64,000 nucleotides of DNA from Prunus persica (taxonomy: Eukaryota > Streptophyta > Magnoliopsida > Rosales > Rosaceae): contig NC_034014.1 of the NCBI RefSeq assembly GCF_000346465.2, forward strand, positions 8,577,020-8,641,019, given 5' to 3'. The notes below the pieces were generated by a model, which was not told where the DNA came from, made no database searches, and was given only the letters and a program-made list of their open reading frames with translations. Below, piece by piece: positions 24,560-35,720 of the stretch (its first letter is position 1; every line of letters begins with the position of its first letter). A program made the translations under genes and the position numbers.

Positions 24560-25498
24560 CTAGTGAGTAGTCTGAGGTAGCTGCAATGAAGAAGGCTGCT
24601 GCTGCTGTGAGTCTAGAGGAGAGGCCAAGTCGCTATCACAAAATTGGATATAATCTTCCATCAAACCAATATCACCACCACCCAACAGCCAACTAAGATG
24701 ATCAGAATTATTAGTATCCATCTGAGCTGGCTGCAACAAAGGCATCTGCTGCTCTTGTGATTCAGGAGGGAGAGGGGCCAAGTCACTATCACCACATTGG
24801 ATATAATCTTCCATCAAACCAATATCATTATGATCATCCAATAGCCAACTCACATAATCATCAATGTTGCTCAGAGTTGGTGCAGCAGCAGCAATATGAA
24901 GATCATCCAAATAGAAACCATCCGAATTTGGGGTGCAATAATCTTCTTGTTGGTGATGAGGAAGTTGATCAACAAGCAACATTGATTGTTGTTGATCTGG
25001 TGGATCTGGTAGCACACTAGTCCCCATGATATTCTCGTAGAATTCCATGAAACTGCAGGTACTAGTTGGTTTAGTTTTGGTACCCCCATCCCTCATCATC
25101 ACAACTCCAATTCTCTCATTCAAACCCTCTAACATGGTGTCCAAGAAACTGTAATCAGTACCCTTTCCGCCCGAGAATGAACCCTTTCCAATTTTATTTC
25201 CCAATTTCCCTAGATTCTTGTGTTTGAGAAGAATTGATTTCGCATCTTGTTGGTTTTCCGACCAGGTCTCGATTTCGCTGTCGGCCCCAACAGCGACCAC
25301 GCAGACGGCAACGTCGCACAATATCGAGAGTTCGCTGGCCATTTTCTTCAGAGTGGACATTCTCCTGGCCAAGGCGGGTTTCAGAACAGAGCCACCATTG
25401 GCGTCGATTTTAAGAACCTTCCTGGGTTTCTTGGACTTCATATTCATCTTCATCTTCATCTTCTTGGGTTTCTTGGACTTCAATTGAGGAGGAGCCAT
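24560..25498 (-). CDS. type I MADS-box-like protein, intronless
   Basis: A single open frame of 312 aa. Residues about 47-85 (RRMSTLKKMASELSILCDVA and then VCVVAVGADSEIETW) match the second half of a type I MADS domain, where KKASELS.LCDV is diagnostic. The ETW motif followed by a lysine-rich segment suggests the M-beta/AGL47-82-like branch, although the subgroup is uncertain. The expected DNA-contacting start of the MADS domain is degenerate. In its place is a lysine-rich N-terminus with internal repetition (KSKKPKKMKMKMNMKSKKPRK region, residues 8-28). The C-terminal half contains a duplicated acidic block, each copy with SWLL, GLMEDYIQ and CDSDLA, separated by glutamine-rich linkers. Lack of introns is normal for type I genes. 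It lies between two genes that are adjacent in Arabidopsis. A TATA-like box is 98 bp upstream of the ATG. Whether it is active or binds DNA is unknown. Confidence 0.8.
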   Translation of the reverse strand: MAPPQLKSKKPKKMKMKMNMKSKKPRKVLKIDANGGSVLKPALARRMSTLKKMASELSILCDVAVCVVAVGADSEIETWSENQQDAKSILLKHKNLGKLGNKIGKGSFSGGKGTDYSFLDTMLEGLNERIGVVMMRDGGTKTKPTSTCSFMEFYENIMGTSVLPDPPDQQQSMLLVDQLPHHQQEDYCTPNSDGFYLDDLHIAAAAPTLSNIDDYVSWLLDDHNDIGLMEDYIQCGDSDLAPLPPESQEQQMPLLQPAQMDTNNSDHLSWLLGGGDIGLMEDYIQFCDSDLASPLDSQQQQPSSLQLPQTTH

Positions 25499-25595
25499 TA
25501 GTTAATTCAACTCTGAAAGAGAGCAACAATGGGAACAATGGAATTGAAGAAACAAACAGTGAAGGAGTGAAAAGCGAGAGAGGAGGGTAACGGGG

Positions 25596-25603
25596 TATAT
25601 AAA
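25596..25603 (-). promoter_or_regulatory. putative TATA box of the MADS-like gene
   Basis: On the minus strand the string TTTATATA lies about 98 bp upstream of the ATG at 25498, a plausible TATA position with a leader of roughly 65 nt. Confidence 0.5.
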
Positions 25604-25871
25604 GGAATTCTAAGTTGACCGATAGTTGACCGAAGGTTAATTGGAGCCGAAGCAAACAGGAAAAACTAGCCGTTATATACGCTCATGGGTTAAATGGCAA
25701 TCCTAGAAGACAAGATTTTATTGTCTTATTTGATTTTGTAGTTGTAGTTCCTTTTTCTTTTTGAAATGGGAAATAATTAACCTGTTTGTAGTTTGATGGA
25801 AGGCAACTCTAATCTCTATTTTTTTTTTTTGGAGTGAAAACGATATCTCCTTTAAGAACCTAAACCCTGAA

Positions 25872-25982
25872 GTTTGTTACAATTATTTCATAAATAAAAA
25901 AATGTTTGTTACAATTATTTCATTAAAAAAAATGTTCGTTACAATTATTTGTCAGAACATCATGAATAATTGTAACAAACTA
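25872..25982. repeat. three short direct repeats plus an inverted copy
   Basis: The string GTTTGTTACAATTATTTCAT occurs at about 25872 and 25906 and, with one change, as GTTCGTTACAATTATTTG at about 25935. An inverted partner, AATAATTGTAACAAAC, ends near 25980. A hairpin is possible. No function is evident. Confidence 0.7.
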
Positions 25983-26014
25983 TCAATTGATAAATCCAAG
26001 GTTGTCCAACAATA

Positions 26015-26165
26015 TAAAAATTGGTTATGTCAACGGAGTCTTGACTTGCTGACAAGTGGTTTTAAGTTCGAACCTCCATGGTACCTTAGTAGCTCGTGTG
26101 AGAAATCTCTTTTTCTTTTTTTTCTTTTTTGTAGTTTAGACTATCGCTTATACTTCCATAGTATC
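26015..26165 (+). mobile_element. SINE-like repeat, diverged copy
   Basis: This copy contains a pol III B-box-like string AAGTTCGAACCTCC (26063-26076), preceded by GTCTTGACTTGCTGAC and followed by CTCGTGTGAGAAATCT and TAGTTTAGACTATCGCTT. The same order of motifs occurs in reverse orientation at 41404-41547 and 50165-50335. No A-rich tail is left here. Confidence 0.55.
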
Positions 26166-26169
26166 TGAT

Positions 26170-27220
26170 TTTTATTGTTTGTCTGTTTTTTGGAATTTGA
26201 TGAGTTCAAGTGAAGATTTTTTTTTTTTCATGTTGAAGTTTCTGAATTTATATTTACCTTTGTAATTTTAATTGAAGTTACAGTGGAAATTACATAGGTT
26301 ATGGTTATTTTTGGGATTTGTGGATTTTTGTTTTATTAGAAAATTACCTTTTACATATCTTTTATTAAAAAATGTTTATTTATTTATATTATTCACAGAA
26401 TTATTATTTTAAATGTAATAAATTTCAATTTAATTCAATTATATTAAAAATCAAACTCAAAAATTTAATCCAGCCACTTAACTTAATATTGTGCAACACC
26501 ACCATACACAAGATTGGATTAATGTAATCTAATGAAATTCAATCCTACCTCATAATTCAATCCAAATAGTCACCAAATATGGTCAAGTGAATTAATTCTT
26601 AATTTTTTTCTTTCTGTTTTTTCTCAATTGAATTCCTGTTAAATGTGTAATCCCACGAAATTACTGTACTTTAGTTATAGTTTTTTGTTGTTGCTAGTTT
26701 ATTTGTTTATAGAAACCACCTAGCTTGTGGTTTTTTTTTTTTCTCCATATGAGCGATAATAAACTACTTTAAATAAATCTAATTTACGAGAAGGGGAATT
26801 TGAACTTGAGTGCAAGGGAATAGTCTCATTGCCCTAGCCAACTCTCACACCTGCCCGCCTAGTTAGGCTTAAGCACCAAGAATGTGCCCTGTTAAGACAT
26901 CGTCTAGAGCTAGGGCTAGGGCGCTGGTTTGCGTTTTGACCGTTAAGACCATATAATTCACATTCCTATGCTTTCTTCTAAGCCCAGTAACAACTTTTCG
27001 AACTAGAAATAGATTAAATAGTCGAAACGGAAGCTATCGAGCAGCGGACCTGGAGTCTGAAAGGAAGGATGCCAATTTTCTAAACCTTGTAGGGCCAAGT
27101 CTTCATTTAACATTAGACAAAAAAGGGAATGCATCTACCACGAAAAAAACGCAACAAAAGAACTTTCTACAACAGCCAAAGGCACCTCAATATGACCTGA
27201 TTTCATAACAACGAAATTTG
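26170..27220. other. AT-rich intergenic spacer
   Basis: No gene is seen. A segment at about 26790-26860 (GAATTTGAACTTGAGTGCAA and then CCCTAGCCAACTCTCACACC) reads like a degraded tRNA-like or SINE fragment, but this is weak. The right part probably precedes the 3' UTR of the DDT/PHD gene. Confidence 0.35.
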
Positions 27221-27698
27221 GGTAGGAATTTCATTTATACAAGCAATTCAATCAGATAAGCACCAAAAACCCGCTTATCGTCTGAACTGAGTTCAGACAA
27301 AAATATGAAGCTGGTGAAACAATAACCCATTTTCTGATCAGGGAAAAATTAGCCACTTTACAGTTAGAGCTCCAAACCTCCTAATTAACATGGAGGTGCC
27401 TAACAAACTATATAATTGGGAAGTCACAATTCAACTTCCCAAACTTCTCAAAAGAACTGAATGTGCTAGAACTCGGCAGGAAGCAACAACCATATCATCA
27501 TTCAATCGGAAGCACATCAAGAATGACCACCAGGATCAAAAGTAATGAGAACTGAAATTTCCATATCAGATGTCACCTTTAACAAATCAAAAGAATTAAC
27601 GACAACCAACAGTCGTTTCCCAGCAACTTTCTCGTCCGGGAGAACTCCCCCTGAAGATCGTTTACAAAACAGAGACCTTAGAAATATGGCAAGAACAT
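27221..27698 (-). terminator. probable 3' UTR of the DDT/PHD-finger gene
   Basis: Non-coding sequence downstream of the TAG at 27699-27701 on the minus strand, with no competing gene. Extent and poly(A) site are guesses. Confidence 0.3.
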
Positions 27699-30600
27699 CT
27701 ACCGCCACTCTCGGCACTGGCCACATTTCCAGCTGCCATTACCAGAAGATGACTCAATCCAAGGAGAACAATTACTGTGTATCAATAACCCACAGTTCTG
27801 GCAAGACAGATCAGCGCCTGGTTCTGCATGTGAACATATCTGACATTGCATGATATTCACATCAGATTCTACAGTAATAGTAGACTTTGATTGATCAGTG
27901 AAAGTAGCCATGTTATATTGTTCAGGGCCTCCATCCTGCAACACTGTATATGGATTTTCCAGATTTCCTGACTCATCTGCAAATGCTTGGCCTCCATCTA
28001 GAAAGCCATCATCATCATCATCAGGTGCCAACAACTCATTGATAGTGAAGACAGTTTGTGGTTCCATATTCTCGTAATTTAGATCTTCATAGTCATCCAT
28101 TATCCCACTTTCGACGCCATTAATGGAAGCATCCCATTCAACATGAGGGGATGGCACAATCTCCATAGGATTTGACTGGTAATTTGTTTCAACAGGTGTA
28201 GCTATTCCAGCATAAGTTATGTTACTCTCAGGAAAGCCATCTACATCCTCTTCACGCTTAACACCCCTTCTCACTTGTAATTTCCGTGGCCCTGGCCCGG
28301 CAGTATTCCACTGATCATTAACTTCCGAATTGTACTCTGTAATTAGCTCAACTCTAGCAAGGGAAAAAAGAAGAGGATCACCATCCTGTTCCTGTATGGA
28401 TGCTTCTTCCATGGGAAATATTGGAGTAGCAGGCTCACAAAATTTAGAATCAGAAATAGTTGCAGAATCAGAGTCGTCTCCAACTGTTTCTTGCTTTGGA
28501 CGCCTAGTGCGAACTTTCTTGCTCTCTTGCATCTTTATATCTTTAGGATCAGTGTAAGGACACACAGGTGACTTTATCCTGCGACACTTGCAACACTTGA
28601 AGCCCGCCACATCAGAAACCTTTGACTCCTCCAGTTCAACAGCATCAGCATGGTACCAATCTGTATGATCACAAACAGAATCCATCTTAGACACACACAA
28701 AAGAGGAAAACAATTTTGCCAGAAAGATGGCACTTGTCGGAGCAAACTTACTTTTGCAAGTTTCACAACATATATACATCATATCTGACTGATATGGCAT
28801 ATGGCACAGGTGGCAAACAGGATACAACCCACGGGATTCCGAACCACCCGCAAGAAGTATGTTATTAACCCGGAAATGAGTGCCAGCTTCCACACCATTC
28901 TTCTTCTTCCATATAATACCCCAAGAACAAATGCTGCGGCGTTGTTTTTTTCCTGCCAATTGAGAGTCTGAAGTTGCCTGTTTTATCTCAGAACGAGTGT
29001 CCTGCGCTCTGACATCTGTTACTGGTTGACTGTAATTTTTAGGCCTTGCAACACTGGTGACGGTCACAGGAGTATGATATTCTTGTATTTGCAAGTGAAA
29101 AGGACTAGTTGGAGACTCCTTAAAGTTTTCATTTTTAGAGAGAGCTTTCGCATGGTAGCACTGCTTGCAAGTGATCAAGAACTCAACTTCCTCTTTTGTA
29201 GAAACTGTTGAGCTTATGGTACATTCCTCGTGACAATAACCTGACAAAAATATGGCAGAAATATAAACAATGATGAAAATTTTCCTATAATTTTGGGAAG
29301 TTGGTAGTTGATCACATGATTAGCACTTCATGTAATATTCGTAATATAAGGAAAGATTAGAAACATGGTAAAAGAGGTTATCAGGAACTCAAAGCCACTT
29401 TTTCTAATTATAACACCATATTCATGAAGCTTAAAAGAAGGTTTTCGTGTCAATGTACCTTGACAGGCACTGCACTTGGCCGCATTCCTGAATTTTACAA
29501 CATGCAAAAGATGAGTGAATTTCGACATAGCACTGTAGAGAACTTAAAAATTAAAAAAGAATAATGGTATGAAATGATTACCGCATTAAAACATCCAGTT
29601 GGCATGAAGAGCAGGAACACAAGTCCAGATTATCTCTCTTACACACAAGATAGAAAAATATGTCCCGGCGGGGAGCCTTCCAATGCCTTCTCTGTAACTT
29701 GCAGAACACATTCAAAGGCTCCTCAGCTGATGGAAAAAGCACTTTACCTAAACGTTCTTCATAGTCTTTAATCAAATATAAAGGAATCCGCAATTCAGGA
29801 AACCAGAACTTGTTATTTCCACCCTCATTTTGCTCCATTTCAATTATATTTTTCATTAAACGGGAAGGCAGATGCTTTTGAGTACCGAAATCAACCCCAT
29901 ATACGTTACTGTTCTTCACAAATTGTTTGTCAAATATACTTGCGTTTCTAAAAGCAGAAGCTTCTGTCTCTATACCCTTCCCATCCGGGAGGTTCTGCTC
30001 AGGACGAACAAGATCACTCCATCTCAGATGATGGTCCAGATATCTAACCTGGTGAAATTCCAATTGAAGTTTCTTAAGTTATCAATTACAGACCACCAAA
30101 ATTTAATCTGCTTCCAGGCCAAAAGAGAAATATAAAGAAAGTGGAGGGGCGAAGAGAGCAAGGAACTTGGGTATTTGCAAGATAATAACAAACCTGAAGC
30201 GCAAGCTGTGATGCGTTCTTACTCATTTCAACCGCAGCCCTCCATACTGATTGTCTGCTTCTTTTAGGAATCTCGGAGCCATCCGCATAAACTATACCAG
30301 AAATCTTTTTCCAACCACCTAATGGGCCACACAAAAAGCCATTAGTACACATCCCTTCCCTTTCCACCGAATTTGTGTATTAAAACACTGGAAATAAAAC
30401 AGTCTACAATTCAAAGATAACAAGGGGGGAAAGCCAGCTAGTTCTGCAGGAAGTGATGCAAAATTACCTTGGCGGGCTGCTTTTTTAACCAATGAGCAAG
30501 CCAAAATTGCTCTCTGGAATATAAGCTTTGATAGCTTCCCACCTTGCCACCAGACAAAACTTTTGTCATTGCAATCATCATCCTTGTCTTCATGAATTGC

Positions 30601-33600
30601 ATTCTGCTTTCTGCCCCTCCTGTTGCTTGGTCCACGTTTTTGTGTTGTACCAACAGTGCATGTCGTACTTTGAATCACAGAAGATTCAACCAACCAATCA
30701 TCCACCAGCTTAATCCACTCCCCAGACAAAGCAATGGTTCGGATATTTGCCTCAAGCTGCAGATAAGAAACAAATCATCTGTCACAACATATTCATAATC
30801 ATGGATACTTATAACAAAATAATACATCCAGATATAAGAGAGATACAAAGCTACTGAATAAACCGAGGGACGAGGTCACAATTTAGGGGAGAAAATTAAT
30901 ATAGAGATGCATAATTGGCTTCCGGGCATCTTACGAACTTTTGAAACACAATTCACCAAGTCATACTTAGGTGCCAGTTGTACATTGAACTTTACGCTAC
31001 AAGATACTGTTTTTCCCTAAAAGTTAAATAAAAGCAGTAATAGGCACTAACTGCAACCCACGTAATCATAAAAATGCAAGAGGCTTACTTCACAAAGATA
31101 CTGCGATTACAGATTAAACATAAGTTCAGGCCCCGTTTGGTAACCATTCCATCTTTAGTTTTCATTTTTTTCTTGTTAGATATAGAGGGAAGTATATGGG
31201 AGAAAGGAAATGAATATGGGTGGTGGGAGGGATGTGGAAGAGATGCATATGAAATGAAATTAAAAAAAACTCAAAGTAGTTTTCTTTTTCAAGTTTTTGT
31301 TTCAAACATTCTCCTTTCCCCCAGATCCCTCCTCCAACCACCCTCCCTCCACATTTCTTCATCCCTCATTTCTCCCATATACTTTTCATCTATCTCTAGC
31401 CAAAAAAAACTAAAAACTAAAAAACCAAAAACCAAAAACTAATGGTTCCCGAAAACGACTATGAAATCAAAAGTTTTCATTATGGTTTAAATGGTGATTG
31501 CACTTATAAGCCATGTAAACCTTACAAAATATTTACTAAAAAATAAAAACAAAGCAAGTGCAATGGAACTGATCAATGAAATTGAAAAGTTAATTTGAAA
31601 AGTTAAATTTGAAAGAAAATGATATCATTGCTATACACGGTAGGAATTTCAAAGTGGGTAGGAAAGAGAAGGGCCACAAGGAGGCACAGGTGATAGGGGG
31701 TCGGCTCTACCATCGGGCGAGGAAAGAGACCCCTTTTTTCCCTTCCCTCAATATATATGGTGCGCTTCACTAATATAATGCTCAAGAAAAGGCTCCAACC
31801 TACTCGTTGCCCACAAGCCTTTATTTGAGCATTGTACAAGTGCTTAGGATCCTCATACTTTCCATATATCTACTGGGCTTTGAGATTCAAATTGAAACTC
31901 AAACCAGGTCAGCAAAGTTAAGACATAAGTGGAAATAAATTTGCATATAATCCTGCAACAAAATGTCCTAATGAAAATGTACAAAGCTACTTAATGCCTA
32001 GGAGAAAAATTACTAAGTCAATTAGAATCTATGCCAAATAACCAGATATGATAGGAATTTAAAAAACTTACTTCAAGCAATAGCGCTTTTATTGTGCTGA
32101 AAGTTGATGCTTGATAAATTTGTTTGCGCCATTGTTTTCTATAATTTTCATTGACGAAGGGACCAGTTATGAGACCACGTAAACTCTCCTCCATGTATAA
32201 AATGTATGTTGCGATGCTTACAAGATTGCCCTCCCCATTCTTTATTGGACGAAGGCTGGCAAGGATCTTCATAGCACCTTTGGTGGCATTCAAGGCAGCA
32301 TGATTTAGCATACATCCCCTCTTGCTGGCAACTAGAGCCTTACAAGAAAGACACCAACCACACCTCTCCCTTGGAACCTCCACAAGCTTCTTTTCAGAAC
32401 TTGGCCAGAAGAAACGTGAGGCTATTAATGAGAAGGCTTTTGTTTGTAATAAATTGTTTGCAGATGCAACTTTCCTGGGATTTGCTAAAGCATGACTATC
32501 GGAAACGCGAGCTTCTTCTGATGATATTACAGCCAATTTGGTGGCAGCAGATGCAGCAAACTCCCCATGCATATAGTAATTTATGTACGCCTGAGGTTTA
32601 TAAAGAGCCCCCATGTATGCACAATTGACAACTGAAGCAGAGTTAACCTTTCCAGAATCTACACGATTGCCTTCTTCACTATGTGTTGATAAAGTCACTG
32701 AAGGATGCATACCATTTGCATGCCCATTGTAACAACTACTCATGTTCCCTGAGGCGCAAGTAGTGAGGTCTACTGCAGTTGATCTGTCAGCTGAGCTTTG
32801 GTAGGTCAAGTCAGATGGATCAGCCTGCTGGCTACCAGAACCAGTTGAAGTACCTGATTTCATTTTCTTCCTTGCATGTATCTGCATCTTTGTAGGCAGG
32901 CACTCCAGTGGTGTACTGTCACCAGTGCTATCAACTTGAATCATATCAAAGGAGGTCTCTAGAGACGAAACTACCGCATTATCGACTGTAACATTATGAT
33001 TTTCCTTGTCAGACAAATTAAGTGACTGGGCAGAAAAGTTCACATCTTCCTTTATATTTGCTAATTTAATCTCTGTTTCACTCATTTCCGAGAAAGATAA
33101 GATGCTTTCTGGAATATTCCAATATTGTAAAATTGCCTTGCACACCCCCATGTAAAAAGCTGTGTGTTGCCCGGATGCATACAGAACTTTCAGGACTTTT
33201 GGAATGTCATTCTGATTGTAGTATCTAAGACATGCTTCCGTCTTGATAGTTGCCTTGACCCTGCAAAAATCATACAAAAGAGTATGAGCATGCAACAGGA
33301 TAGGTTGAATGAGATTCCAAATGAATGAGAAGACAATAAGAGCAACACATAAAGACAGAACTGAAGAAAAAGTCCAAGGCAGGGATGGAGTTAATACAGC
33401 ATGCCAAAAGCCAATAACAATGATTCCCTTGAAAAAAGGGTTCATCGCTAATTAAAATGCATAACAAACAGAACAATAGGTAACTAAAAACCAAAGATGT
33501 TGAAAACATACACCAATAAGTGGTTGCAAGTACCCATGAAGATGTGCTCGTAAGAATCAATGCCAAAGATTTGTGCTCCTTTAAGGGATGTTCCCGTTGT

Positions 33601-35300
33601 AATAGCCGGCCCAATCTTATTAATTGTGCACTCAGGACAATACCAGGACCCTTCTGGTATTGACAATTTCATCAAACCTATACACCTCGTGTGGTAAGCA
33701 GATGGACACCCATCACAACAAATTAAGGTCCCATCCATGCCACAAAGCCGACATTCATCGGAGTTATGATCCACATCAACATCAGTAGCATCCGCATTCC
33801 CTTTCGCACCTTTGGAACCAATTAAATTTGAGTTACCAGATGATTTTATCTCATGAACTTCTGTAATAATTTCCACAGCTTCTCTGTCCTTGCAGGCAGA
33901 AGTTTTGGAATATCTGGGATGCACCCTTCTTGGCCCACTTACAAGAGGATTAGTTACTTCTGCATCATAATCTATTCCGACTTCTGATTCTTCGCGCGTG
34001 TCTAATTCAGCTCTTATATCTCTAGTATCTAAGACATCATCACAAAGGGTTTGCAAAATCATTAACTTCCTACCAACTGATAATAAATAATACTCCTTGT
34101 CCAAAACCTCATCATAAAATCCTTTCCATTCAGGTCCTTTTGCATATCCCATAATTGTCACATACTGGACCAAGTAAACAGGCCAAGTCAAAGTATCAAG
34201 CAAGTTCCAATCAATGCACCTGCAGATAAATTGTAAACATGATCCTGAAAGTTTAGTGATGGAACTATAAATAAAAACATCAGATATAAGTATGACATAG
34301 ATAATTCTTTGCTGCAACCATTTTTGTGGTTGTAAACATAATACAAGGGAAAAGGGTGTTTAACGCCATATGCACTTGCATGCTCATATGGCTCCTTCAA
34401 TATACTGATACTGTAAGAGATTCAATCAACTAGAGGCATTGAGAGTTGTATGTATAAGTACCTCAAGCATTTTGGAGCTACCTCTGAGCCATCGGATGAG
34501 AGTGTCTCAAGATGACGCCTTAAGGCACGCAGCAAAGCAACATGAATTGCATCCAACAATGTGTTTGGAGCACGGAAATTAAGTGACCCCACAAAATCAT
34601 CCAATGTAAATGGGTTCAAGAACAGAGGGATGCTAAATGATCGCAAGAAACCATAAACCGAAAAAAGATGTGAAATATACTGCTCTGGCACGCCTATAGT
34701 TCCTGAAGAGGGCGGCAACTGCAGTGGCGGGACAGGTGGTGGCTCAACATCAAAATCCATATCCCTATCCCTTGCATACTCACATGAATCACTAGATGAA
34801 TCCGCATCACCTTCAACTGGTGTCTCATCAGTTTCAATCGTTACTCCACCGCCCAACTCACTCAACGCAGGTGCTTCAACCCTATCCACCTCAGGGGTCG
34901 ATTTCACAACATTCTTATCCAACCCAACTGCAGTTTTCAAACTTAATTTTGACACCAAATCATCTAATTTCTTCCTCCTAGCACTCAAATCAGTATCAAA
35001 ATCATCATCACCAACAAGGATGCCACGAATCTCACCACTCTCCAAGTCCTCACAATCACCGTCTTCATAATTAACTCTATACAATCCAGCCTCGTAATAC
35101 ACAACTTTCCCAAGAAAAACTCCACTAGTTCCGAAGTCTTTCAACACATATCTACCAAGCAACACCATCGTCCTTGTTTCCACAACCCGTTTCTTTGTCT
35201 CAGGACCCGCTTTCCGATCATCAGAAACATTTTCATCCTCCGCTCTCCGTTTCCTAGGACGACCCCTCTTTTTGACAACCGGAGGGTCCATTTTAGCCAA
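27699..35300 (-). CDS. DDT-domain and PHD-finger nuclear protein, PTM type
   Basis: Nine exons, read on the minus strand, join in frame to 1,698 aa: 35300-34462, 34219-33512, 33260-32072, 30756-30468, 30318-30194, 30048-29582, 29487-29459, 29240-28752, 28660-27699. Order of parts: AT-hook-like KKRGRPRKRR (10-19); Tudor-like module around LGRYVLKDFGTSGVFLGKVV (48-90); DDT domain (about 205-265, LNPFTLDDFVGSL) leading into a WHIM-like segment; PHD finger 435-477 (CRLCGMDGTLICCDGCPSAY); cysteine-rich zinc-binding segments in exons 6-8; a further PHD-like unit spanning exons 8-9 (CHLCHMPYQSDMMYICCETC and then NWYHADAVELEES); and a C-terminal CQIC...CGQCREWR unit. PTM proteins read histone marks, and in Arabidopsis one paralogue is reported in chloroplast-to-nucleus signalling. 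No membrane segment is visible in the last exon. The relative nearest by position is At5g22760. Confidence 0.93.
29459..29487 (-). other. 29-nt microexon of the DDT/PHD gene
   Basis: This exon encodes NAAKCSACQ with split codons at both ends. It is required to join the SCQLDVLMR end of exon 6 to the GYCHEECT start of exon 8 in phase. It contributes two zinc-ligand-type cysteines, so skipping it would shift the frame and break the finger. Confidence 0.8.
31129..31457. mobile_element. MITE-like element in intron 3 of the DDT/PHD gene
   Basis: The left end reads CCCCGTTTGGTAACCATTCC. The inverted right end reads CGTTTTCGGGAACCATTAGT, and both are followed by related A/T-rich strings (TTTAGTTTTCATTTTT and TTTTTGGTTTTT), giving imperfect terminal inverted repeats. 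Many plant hAT MITEs begin with a CCGTTTGGTAACC-type end. No clear target duplication was found. Confidence 0.45.
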
Positions 35301-35657
35301 TCCGATCGGATCCTAAACCCGAAATCAACCGCCAAAAAAACCCTAAGGTTCCCCCAAAAAATAAAAGGGTCTCCTTTAGACCTAAGCCATAAGATTGCGA
35401 AAACACTTCACCTAAAATGCTGCCAAATCCAGGATTCGTGCAGATCCTATAAAACCAATAACAAAAACAATAGAGGAGTAAATCTTTTGTGATTTGAACT
35501 AAATTTTAACAAAAATAACGTTGATTGTCGAAAATGTTGTATATTTTGCTGTTTCAGAAATTGAACAAATATATGCACACTGGCGATACCTTGTTAGGGT
35601 TCGATAACCGCCATTGTAGACGTCTCTGGGGCTTGGCGAGAGAGATAGAGACAGGCA

Positions 35658-35701
<44 letters not shown>

Positions 35702-35720
35702 CCCTAATGGGACAAAACAA
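35301..35720 (-). promoter_or_regulatory. 5' leader and promoter-proximal region of the DDT/PHD gene
   Basis: The region upstream of the ATG includes a CT tract when read on the minus strand (35658-35698), a common feature of plant 5' leaders. A leader intron is possible but was not resolved. No TATA box was confidently placed. Confidence 0.35.
35658..35698. repeat. (GA)n microsatellite
   Basis: About 20 uninterrupted GA dinucleotides on the plus strand, just upstream of the DDT/PHD gene. Length polymorphism is likely. Confidence 0.95.
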
